Shown: piece by piece, positions 22,475-29,178 of the stretch
How positions within the stretch are numbered: the stretch's first letter is position 1
How the letters are laid out: the number at the start of each line of letters is the position of its first letter
DNA from: Firmicutes bacterium UBA3941
GTDB taxonomy: Bacteria > Bacillota > Clostridia > Caldicoprobacterales > UBA3941
Reading direction: 5' to 3'
NCBI GenBank assembly: GCA_002385665.1
Contig: DGDX01000020.1
Location: 1-30,017 of the forward strand
Length of the DNA: 30,017 nucleotides
Translations under genes and position numbers: made by a program
Notes under the pieces: generated by a model
The model's input: the letters and a program-made list of their open reading frames with translations, nothing else
Databases searched by the model: none
Told to the model about the DNA's origin: nothing

Positions 22475-23596
22475 ATGCTTATAAGAGGAACTGCGAAAAA
22501 AAATATCAAAACCAAAGCCCTAATCACCCATTTAACTTCCAATGATATTGCTGTTATAAATCACAAGGATATTGATGGGGTTGCAGCAAGACAATTTGTT
22601 GACAAAAAAATAAAGGCTGTTATTAACGCGACCACATCCATTAGTGGTAAATATCCCAATAGGGGGCCAAGAATATTATCCAATGCAGGTGTTCCCATAA
22701 TCGACAATGTAGGCCAGGATATATTTGATAAAATTTCAAATTACGATTCTTTGGAAATCAATGATAAGTACTTGTCTGTTAACGGTAAATCTTTATGTGA
22801 GATAACATACTTAACTAAAGATGATATAGAATCGAAGATGGATAAAGCTGCATCTAACCTTTGGAATATACTGGATAGCTTTATAGAGAACACTTTGGAT
22901 TATGCCAAAAAGGAAAAGGAACTAATTATCAGCCCGGTAAAATTGCCAAAATCGTCTATCAATATGAAAGGTCGCCATGTCCTTGTGGTGATAAGGGGTG
23001 AGGGTTATCGGGAGGACCTAAGGGCAATCCGTACTTACATTGATGAGGTTAATCCTATAATGATAGGGGTTGATGGAGGGGCAAACGCCTTGTTGGATTT
23101 TGGTTATCGACCGGACATAATTATTGGGGATATGGATAGTGTTAGCGATATTAGCCTAATGAACTGTAAAGAGATTATAGTTCATGCTTATCCCAATGGA
23201 AATTGCCCGGGGATGAAGAGGATAGAATCTCTAGGGCTGAAAGCAGTTAAATTCCCCTTCATCGGTACCAGTGAGGATGCTGCTCTGGTCTTAGCATATG
23301 AGCAAAATGCTGAACTCATAGTTACCGTTGGTAGTCACACCAATATGATAGACTTTCTTGAAAAGGGAAGACCAGGAATGGCCAGCACAATGCTGATTCA
23401 GATGAAGGTTGGCCATAAAGTCGTCGATGCAAAGGGTGTCAGTGAGCTTTATAAGAATCGTATAAAACCAGGGTACATTGCTGCTGTATTTGCTGCAGCT
23501 CTGTTTCCTTTAACAGTAGTAGCCAAAAATTCTCCTTTAATCAAGGAAATATATAAATTAATATCTTTGCGTTTAAGAATACTTTTGGGATTATGA
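22475..23596 (+). CDS. steA: SteA-like putative cytokinetic ring protein
   Basis: The 373-residue protein combines a small N-terminal domain, a central region resembling the thiamine pyrophosphokinase fold (VDGGANALL at 199-207; GDMDS at 218-222) and a C-terminal membrane helix (about 332-352). This is the architecture of SteA, which in Corynebacterium works with SteB at the division site and influences wall hydrolysis. True thiamine pyrophosphokinases lack the N-terminal domain and the membrane anchor, so that enzyme activity is unlikely. The next gene encodes a SteB/MctB-like coiled-coil protein, as in Actinobacteria. AAAGAGGTG precedes the ATG. The role in a sporulating Firmicute is inferred. 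Confidence 0.82.
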   Translation: MLIRGTAKKNIKTKALITHLTSNDIAVINHKDIDGVAARQFVDKKIKAVINATTSISGKYPNRGPRILSNAGVPIIDNVGQDIFDKISNYDSLEINDKYLSVNGKSLCEITYLTKDDIESKMDKAASNLWNILDSFIENTLDYAKKEKELIISPVKLPKSSINMKGRHVLVVIRGEGYREDLRAIRTYIDEVNPIMIGVDGGANALLDFGYRPDIIIGDMDSVSDISLMNCKEIIVHAYPNGNCPGMKRIESLGLKAVKFPFIGTSEDAALVLAYEQNAELIVTVGSHTNMIDFLEKGRPGMASTMLIQMKVGHKVVDAKGVSELYKNRIKPGYIAAVFAAALFPLTVVAKNSPLIKEIYKLISLRLRILLGL

Positions 23597-23628
23597 GCAC
23601 TGAAATGGTATTGTAGAGGGTGTTCTTA

Positions 23629-24579
23629 ATGGTAAATATTAAATATTATCTCATATTACTGATCTGTATGTTTCTTTCCTTAGGGCTGGGTATGGTTATA
23701 GGAATATCATTACAGAACAAAAATGTACTGGAAAAACAATACGATATGATATCGCAGCGACTGGAAGATGAATTCCTAAATATGCGTAATGAGAACCAGC
23801 AACTCAAGGATACATTGAAAACTCTTGAAAAACTGGAAAAGGAAAATGCCGCCCTATATGAATCAGTGTTCAATTCCATTATAAGAAATAAGCTGAATGG
23901 TTCAAGAATAACGCTAATAGAAATGGGTAGTGAGGATGATTATTCAGATATAATTGATCTTCTAAAAGTAGCAGGTGCATCAATCGGACCTAGTCTTGCC
24001 TTTGATGCCAGTTTGTTTAGGGAAGAATATGAATTGGATAATACTATCAATGTTTCATCTCAAACAATATTAGATAAAGGTCAATTATACGTACAATTAG
24101 CGGAAAACATCATGATTAGTCTTACAAGAGGAGAATTAACACCCCTTATACAACGACTAAGCTTAACCCATGGATCTGCTAAAATACAAAATGGCTGTAA
24201 TACAATTGTTTTAGCTTATAGCAGTATTGGCAACGCAAAGCGGGGTATAGATAAATTCGTACATAACCTGGTAAGGGTATCAAAGGATTACAATTTTAAT
24301 ATAATTGCAATAGAAAAAAAAGAAAGTAATTTAATTGATGCGGTCTGGTGTAAGAAAAACGGGATTTCAACCATAGATCATGTTAATACGCTCTATGGAA
24401 AGATCTCGTTAATTTCTTTACTCTATGGAGACAAGGGAAATTATGGATATGCAGAAGGCACAGACGGTATTTTACCCAATGAACTATTTCCCCAAAATCC
24501 CGAAGATCAATCTTTGGATAGAGATTCTATAGAAACAGATGATTTAGACATTTTTGAAAAAGAAGTTAGACAGAATTAG
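23629..24579 (+). CDS. SteB/MctB-like (DUF3186, 'copper transporter') membrane-anchored protein
   Basis: The 316-residue product has one N-terminal membrane helix (about 5-27), a coiled coil (about 30-75; rich in L-E-K and N-E-N-Q-Q-L-K) and an extracytoplasmic alpha/beta domain with an acidic C-terminal tail. The layout matches the family annotated as MctB copper transporter in mycobacteria and as SteB, the SteA partner, in Corynebacterium. GAGGG lies eight bases before ATG 23629; an earlier in-frame GTG at 23620 overlaps that site. With steA directly upstream, a divisome or wall role is more likely than copper transport. Confidence 0.75.
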   Translation: MVNIKYYLILLICMFLSLGLGMVIGISLQNKNVLEKQYDMISQRLEDEFLNMRNENQQLKDTLKTLEKLEKENAALYESVFNSIIRNKLNGSRITLIEMGSEDDYSDIIDLLKVAGASIGPSLAFDASLFREEYELDNTINVSSQTILDKGQLYVQLAENIMISLTRGELTPLIQRLSLTHGSAKIQNGCNTIVLAYSSIGNAKRGIDKFVHNLVRVSKDYNFNIIAIEKKESNLIDAVWCKKNGISTIDHVNTLYGKISLISLLYGDKGNYGYAEGTDGILPNELFPQNPEDQSLDRDSIETDDLDIFEKEVRQN

Positions 24580-24586
24580 TAGTATA

Positions 24587-24606
24587 TTACTTGGTATAAC
24601 AAGTAA
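24587..24606 (+). repeat. Inverted repeat between the SteB-like gene and the GT2 gene
   Basis: TTACTTG (24587-24593) and CAAGTAA (24600-24606) are perfect 7-bp arms around GTATAA. No T-run follows, so it is a possible operator or RNA stem rather than a terminator. Confidence 0.45.
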
Positions 24607-24633
24607 GCAATACACTAGGGAAAAAGGACTGAT

Positions 24634-25344
24634 TTGACAATGGGTATGCTACCTCAAGATATTGGTGTTATTATTCCTGCTTATAATGAAGCTGCCAATT
24701 TAGCTATTACCTTAAGGGCCCTTAAAAAAGTGCCTATTATAAAAGATATTCTTGTTGTAGACGATGGCTCATGGGATGAAACAGGAGATATTGCAGTAAA
24801 GGAGGGGGTTAACCTTTTATCTCTGGATAAAAATCAAGGAAAAGGCAATGCGTTGCAGATGGGAGTGAAACATTTAAACAATAGAATCATCGTATTCCTG
24901 GATGCAGACATCGGGGATACTGCAACAGAAGCAACAAAGCTTATCTATCCTATATTGAGAGATGAGGCCGAGGTAACCATAGGAAAGATTGATTTTACAC
25001 CTGGCAAGGGAGGATTTGGATTTGTTAAAGGACTATCACGGGTAGGCTTTAAATCCTTGACAGGTAAAGAATGCTGTAGTGTACTTTCCGGTCAAAGAGC
25101 TTTCAAAAGGGAAGTATTAGCCCATGAACTGCTAAGCTACAGAGGGTATGGGATTGAATTTGGCATGACAGTTGATCTGGCTTTAAAAGATGTACGAATT
25201 ATGGAGATACCAATAGATATATGCCATAGGGTGACAGGGCGAGACTTAAAGGGATTCAAACATCGGAGTATACAGTTTCTGGATATTCTAAAAGTGATTT
25301 TGCAAAAGAAAATAAAGATGCATTATATTAAGAGGGTAGATTGA
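24634..25344 (+). CDS. GT2-family glycosyltransferase
   Basis: This 236-residue protein has the GT-A fold signatures VIIPAYNEAANLAITL (about 12-27), ILVVDDGSWDETGDIA and the D-x-D motif in VFLDADIGD (about 88-96). It lacks membrane helices, so it is a cytosolic transferase of the DPM1/glucosyl-phosphoglycerate-synthase type; sugar and acceptor cannot be read from the sequence. The start is uncertain: TTG at 24634 is best spaced from AAGGA, while ATG at 24640 or 24646 is possible. Its stop overlaps the next gene, for an MraY-like transferase, as TGATG, so the two are probably made together and may act on one lipid-linked glycan. Confidence 0.82.
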   Translation: MTMGMLPQDIGVIIPAYNEAANLAITLRALKKVPIIKDILVVDDGSWDETGDIAVKEGVNLLSLDKNQGKGNALQMGVKHLNNRIIVFLDADIGDTATEATKLIYPILRDEAEVTIGKIDFTPGKGGFGFVKGLSRVGFKSLTGKECCSVLSGQRAFKREVLAHELLSYRGYGIEFGMTVDLALKDVRIMEIPIDICHRVTGRDLKGFKHRSIQFLDILKVILQKKIKMHYIKRVD

Positions 25345-26171
25345 TGGACAAATATCTGTATTTTAGTACCATTCCTATAGCCATATTCCTAATGGTCTAT
25401 TTAAAACCCCGAATCATTTTACTATTATATACTAAGGGCTTAAGGACAAGTAACTATCATGGCAGAGAAGTGGTATATGGTGCAGGACTTGTATTTTTGA
25501 TTCCCTGTATAATATCTGTACTACCACTTTGGGATCAAGTAGGGAAGGATAACTTAATGATTTATTTAGCTGTGCTATTATCCATGACCTTGATGGGATA
25601 CCTGGATGATTCACTAGGAGATAGCAGTAGAAAGGGTTTTAAAAACCATATTAATGGTCTCTTGTCGGGATATGTTTCCACAGGGATAATCAAAATAGTA
25701 TTGGGTCTAATAATTGGGTTCATAATATCAAAAACTTATTTTACAAACATATTGGATATAGCTTTTCATACCATATTATTTTGTCTATGCGTTAACTTTA
25801 TTAACTTACTTGACTTACGTCCGGGCAGGGCAATTAAGGGATTTACGATACTTGCGCTGTTAATCTCCCTACTCTCAAATTTCCAAAGTTTATGGATTCT
25901 TCTACCCATATTTAGCGGATTAACAATCTATATCAAGGATGAAATGGAAGAAAGGTGTATGTTGGGTGATACGGGATCAAATCTACTAGGTGGGGCACTC
26001 GGCTTTTATACCCTTATTGAAGGAAGGCCTTGGACTAAATATGGACTATTTGGAATACTGCTCATACTGCATTTTATAGCAGAATTTAGGTCCTTTTCCG
26101 AGATTATTGATTCCAATTCTATACTAAAACAGGTGGACAACTTTGGCCAATTAAAAAGAGGAGGATCTTAG
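25344..26171 (+). CDS. MraY/WecA-like polyprenyl-phosphate sugar-phosphate transferase homologue
   Basis: The 275-residue protein has about nine membrane helices and MraY-family positions: L-D-D at the end of the third helix (MGYLDDSLGD), an N-x-x-N-L-L-D segment that continues as LRPGRAIKGF in place of the classical TDGLDGLA, and GDTGSNLLGGALG matching the third aspartate motif. It is shorter than MraY (about 320). Family members attach a sugar-1-phosphate to undecaprenyl phosphate. The altered second motif marks a distinct subgroup whose substrate is unknown. ATG 25344 overlaps the GT2 stop (TGATG), and AGAGGG is upstream. Confidence 0.72.
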   Translation: MDKYLYFSTIPIAIFLMVYLKPRIILLLYTKGLRTSNYHGREVVYGAGLVFLIPCIISVLPLWDQVGKDNLMIYLAVLLSMTLMGYLDDSLGDSSRKGFKNHINGLLSGYVSTGIIKIVLGLIIGFIISKTYFTNILDIAFHTILFCLCVNFINLLDLRPGRAIKGFTILALLISLLSNFQSLWILLPIFSGLTIYIKDEMEERCMLGDTGSNLLGGALGFYTLIEGRPWTKYGLFGILLILHFIAEFRSFSEIIDSNSILKQVDNFGQLKRGGS

Positions 26172-26178
26172 TATTCAT

Positions 26179-27252
26179 ATGATAGAATATAAAAAAGCGG
26201 TTGTGGAGAAGATAGAGAGAAGCAATAGGGTGTTACAAGAAGTAATTCTTGATATTGATCATCCTCGTAAGAAGGCTATGAATTATATCCAAATGATGGG
26301 GGAGTTAAAAGAAGGAGATGTTGTGTTGGTTAACACAACAGCCTGTACTCTAAACCTTGGTACAGGAGGTTATCATTTTATCATGGGTAATTTTAGTGCT
26401 GACGATCAAGAACTTCTTGGACCAGGGCATGGTATGAAGTTAAAATACACACCAAACCAAATTAATGTTCTATTCGCTGAGGAGGAGACAAGTGAACTTC
26501 ATGGATTCTTCTACCGAGATTTAAATCTAGAGGGAAAGCTCGTACTTGTCGGTGAGCTCCATAGCATGCTTGTACCCTTGTGTGCGCACTTAAAATACTG
26601 TACCGGAGGAGGAATTAAGGTTGCTTGCATCATATCTGATCATGGTGCACTACCCCTAGGGATGAGTAAAAACATAGAGATCCTAAAGGATAAGAATCTA
26701 TTGAATAAATCCGTGACCATTGGAAACGCGTTTGGTGGGGATTATGAATGTGTAAACATTTATACTGCATTACAACTGGTAGCAAACATTCTTAATATGG
26801 ATGTAATCATAATCACTATGGGCCCAGGAATTATGGGAACAGGTACTCCATTTGGATTTAGCGGTTTAGAATTGGGATTCTATCTGGATTTCTGCCATGC
26901 TAAAGGTGCAAATGCGCTTTATATCCCTAGAATTTCCTTCAGGGATACACGTATCAGACATCGGGGTATTAGTCACCATTTTTTAAATGTCCTGCAAAAG
27001 GTTACTCAGGGTTCCATCCCTATTATCCTTCCCATAATGGATATCCAAAAACTCATATATGTTATAACACAATTAAAGCAATCGGGACTCATGACCAAGC
27101 ATCCCGTACATATTAGAAGTGGTAAAAAAATAGTCAGTTCTTTATCAAAATATAGTTTAAATCCCACGACCATGGGCAGGAGCCTAGGTGAAGAAAGTGA
27201 ATTTTTTTATGGGATAGGTGCTAGTGTGGAATACGGCTTAACTAGGCTTTAG
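26179..27252 (+). CDS. DUF3866 family protein, function unknown
   Basis: The 357-residue protein has no signal peptide and few hydrophobic stretches. It shows the DUF3866 pattern: an N-terminal domain with YIQMMGELKEGDVVLVNTTA and LGTGGYHFI (about 38-69), then a glycine-rich LHSMLVPLCAHLKY and GPGIMGTGTPFGFSG region. No characterised activity is known to me. The Shine-Dalgarno GAGGAGG (26158-26164) is about 14 bases before ATG 26179, which is long. The gene follows the glycosyltransferase pair at short spacing and is probably co-transcribed. Its place after the SteA/SteB group may hint at an envelope link, but this is conjecture. Confidence 0.78.
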   Translation: MIEYKKAVVEKIERSNRVLQEVILDIDHPRKKAMNYIQMMGELKEGDVVLVNTTACTLNLGTGGYHFIMGNFSADDQELLGPGHGMKLKYTPNQINVLFAEEETSELHGFFYRDLNLEGKLVLVGELHSMLVPLCAHLKYCTGGGIKVACIISDHGALPLGMSKNIEILKDKNLLNKSVTIGNAFGGDYECVNIYTALQLVANILNMDVIIITMGPGIMGTGTPFGFSGLELGFYLDFCHAKGANALYIPRISFRDTRIRHRGISHHFLNVLQKVTQGSIPIILPIMDIQKLIYVITQLKQSGLMTKHPVHIRSGKKIVSSLSKYSLNPTTMGRSLGEESEFFYGIGASVEYGLTRL

Positions 27253-27298
27253 CCAAAAATCAATAAATATATCCAATACATCATTTGAAACCCCCCAA

Positions 27299-27328
27299 GG
27301 CATATTCTTTTTTATACAAGCATACCTA
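27299..27328 (+). promoter_or_regulatory. sigma-E promoter of spoIIM
   Basis: GGCATATT (27299-27306) and CATACCTA (27321-27328) with a 14-bp spacer match the mother-cell sigma-E consensus (GKMATATT, N14-15, CATACAMT) at nearly every position. B. subtilis spoIIM is transcribed by sigma-E. Confidence 0.8.
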
Positions 27329-27385
27329 TCATTATAAGTATTCGTCACGCTGGAAGAGGATATCGGTCAAAGGGGGAATCAGCTG

Positions 27386-28021
27386 TTGTTTGATGAATTA
27401 AAGAGGACATGGGTTTTACATGTAAAAAAAAATTCCATAGCCTACCTATTGACGATATTTATTCTAATTACTGGAATTATGGCTGGTGCCTTTACCGTAA
27501 TTTCATTACCTTCCCAACAAAAAAACTATCTAAGCAAATTCCTCCAAGAATTTTTTCATAGTCAACAAAATCTACCTATAAACCATTGGGCTATTTTTAG
27601 ACATTCATTATGGCAGCATTTTACTACTGCATTTTTTATTTGGATTTTTGGCTTCTTTATATGGGGTAGTCCCTTCATATTGGCGCTTATTGGTATAAGG
27701 GGATTTTATTTTGGTTTTACTATTGGATTTATGGTTGAGCACTATAAGTTTGGTGGTGTATTGTTTTCATTATTATGCATTCTTCCACAATCAATCATAT
27801 ATGTTCCATGCTATATAGCCATGGTTATCATTGCTTTATTATACTCGACTGCCGGGTTAGGGAGGGGAGGGTTTACTTATTTTAGAGCGCAAGGACGTAA
27901 CAATCCGGGTATCTATACTACAAAGTTAAGCCTGGTCTTTTTTATTCTATTGATCGGAGTCCTTATTGAAACCTTTATCTCACCGTTACTTTTCCCCTTG
28001 TTTGTTTGGATCTTTAATTAG
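27386..28021 (+). CDS. spoIIM: Stage II sporulation protein M
   Basis: SpoIIM is the membrane scaffold of the SpoIIDMP complex that thins septal peptidoglycan and drives engulfment. The 211-residue protein matches family length and has about five membrane helices: one near 19-40 and the rest filling about 68-210. Family patterns include LWQHFTTAFFIWIFGFFIWG, I-R-G-F-Y-F-G-F-T-I-G-F and a Pro-rich L-P-Q-S-I-I-Y-V-P. The start is TTG at 27386, seven bases after AGGGGGAA. It is transcribed from the sigma-E promoter at 27299-27328, supporting mother-cell expression. Confidence 0.93.
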   Translation: MFDELKRTWVLHVKKNSIAYLLTIFILITGIMAGAFTVISLPSQQKNYLSKFLQEFFHSQQNLPINHWAIFRHSLWQHFTTAFFIWIFGFFIWGSPFILALIGIRGFYFGFTIGFMVEHYKFGGVLFSLLCILPQSIIYVPCYIAMVIIALLYSTAGLGRGGFTYFRAQGRNNPGIYTTKLSLVFFILLIGVLIETFISPLLFPLFVWIFN

Positions 28022-28089
28022 TTTTATTCTTCATAAAACTCTACGGGATATACAATTTGTATCGGAATAAAGGAGGAATTTAGTAATTT

Positions 28090-28158
28090 TTGTTGAATAA
28101 GTTATACATGCTGTTCCAGGCTATATATTACATAGTATTGGGGAGTTTAGGTTTATGA
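28090..28158 (+). CDS. Possible 22-residue hydrophobic small protein overlapping xerD (uncertain)
   Basis: A perfect AAAGGAGG at 28069-28076 has no annotated gene behind it. The nearest fitting frame begins with TTG at 28090 (13 bases away, long) and encodes MLNKLYMLFQAIYYIVLGSL plus G-L, a likely membrane helix, ending TGA at 28156-28158 in an ATGA overlap with xerD. It may couple translation into xerD or be chance. Confidence 0.28.
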   Translation: MLNKLYMLFQAIYYIVLGSLGL

Positions 28159-29003
28159 AGGATATTTTAGAGCAATACAAATCCCATTTGATGTATGAAA
28201 AATCTGTGTCACTGAATACGCTAGAGTGCTATATGAGAGATATCATGCAATATAGAGCCTATGTCCTCAACACTGGAGTTAATGGTATTAATACCACAGA
28301 TCAATCCATAGTACAAGCTTATATCAAAGCCCTACAAGATGAGGGAATATCTTCATCGACTATTTTAAGGAAGCTATCATCTATAAGGAGTTTTTATAAG
28401 TTTTTAGTCAGCATAGACGAAATCTCTTTAGATCCTACAGAGAATTTGGAAGCACCTAAAAGTAAGCGTAAACTTCCTAGCATACTCACGCCCTCGGAGA
28501 TTAGTAAATTAATGGACCAACCATCGGGTAAGGATCCTAAGTCAATTAGAGACAAAGCAATGTTGGAGCTTCTTTATGGTTCAGGCATTAGGGTGTCAGA
28601 GCTCATTGGTCTAAATTTAGTAGATTTAGATATTAACAATGCGACTATAGTATGTCGTAGTTCTGGCAAGGAAAGAACCACCAAGGTGGAAGATAGGGCT
28701 ATTTCCTATCTAGAAAACTATTTAAGATACAGTCGGGTTAAACTCGTCCGTGACAACCATGAAAAGGCACTATTTGTGAATTTTCATGGTAGGAGAATGA
28801 CCCGACAGGGGTTTTGGAAAATTGTAAAGTATTACACTCAAAAAGCTAAAATCAATAAGGATATCACTCCGCATACACTTAGACATTCCTTTGCTATTCA
28901 TCTATTAGACAAAGGTACTGATATCCAGGCCCTTCAAGAAATCCTGGGGCATTCGGATTTGTCTACCACACAAATGTATGCCCAACTAAGGGATAACATG
29001 TAG
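28155..29003 (+). CDS. xerD: Tyrosine recombinase XerD
   Basis: XerD resolves chromosome dimers at dif together with XerC. The 282-residue protein has the SAM-like N-terminal core-binding domain (about 1-85) and a catalytic domain with Arg in LYGSGIRVSELIGL (about 147), the lysine hairpin SSGKERTTKV, H-T-L-R-H-S (about 240-245), L-G-H-S (about 264-267) and the nucleophile Tyr275 in TTQMYAQL. It is slightly shorter than the usual ~295. Position before dacF matches ripX in B. subtilis, so XerD rather than a phage integrase is favoured. GGGGAG lies nine bases before the ATG. Confidence 0.92.
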   Translation: MKDILEQYKSHLMYEKSVSLNTLECYMRDIMQYRAYVLNTGVNGINTTDQSIVQAYIKALQDEGISSSTILRKLSSIRSFYKFLVSIDEISLDPTENLEAPKSKRKLPSILTPSEISKLMDQPSGKDPKSIRDKAMLELLYGSGIRVSELIGLNLVDLDINNATIVCRSSGKERTTKVEDRAISYLENYLRYSRVKLVRDNHEKALFVNFHGRRMTRQGFWKIVKYYTQKAKINKDITPHTLRHSFAIHLLDKGTDIQALQEILGHSDLSTTQMYAQLRDNM

Positions 29004-29099
29004 AATAAAGATAGTTTACCCGTATGATTGCGGATACTACATAGACATATTGGCTAATTAGAAGCAAGATGTTACTACATTGAGCTGAACGATATACAC

Positions 29100-29130
29100 T
29101 GAATAACAACCAAACTAAATGGAAAATCTA
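29100..29130 (+). promoter_or_regulatory. Candidate sigma-F promoter of dacF
   Basis: TGAATA (29100-29105) and GGAAAATCTA (29121-29130), 15 bp apart, match the forespore sigma-F pattern, the -10 in all but one conserved position. B. subtilis dacF is sigma-F dependent and the spacing to the start (49 bp) is reasonable. The -35 is less exact. The rest of the 175-bp gap after xerD holds nothing recognisable. Confidence 0.5.
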
Positions 29131-29178
29131 TTATTACTTGGATGAGATTTTCTTTATACATATTTAGGAGGGATCAGG

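Noticed and set aside
22475..23596. Thiamine pyrophosphokinase
   Set aside because: The nucleotide-site motifs are present, but the extra N-terminal domain, the C-terminal membrane helix and the SteB-like neighbour fit SteA instead.
28021..28039. GTTTTA/TAAAAC hairpin after spoIIM as a terminator
   Set aside because: Stem of six mostly A-T pairs and no T-run after it.
28155..29003. Phage or transposon integrase
   Set aside because: Length, neighbours (spoIIM, dacF) and lack of any other mobile genes favour chromosomal XerD.
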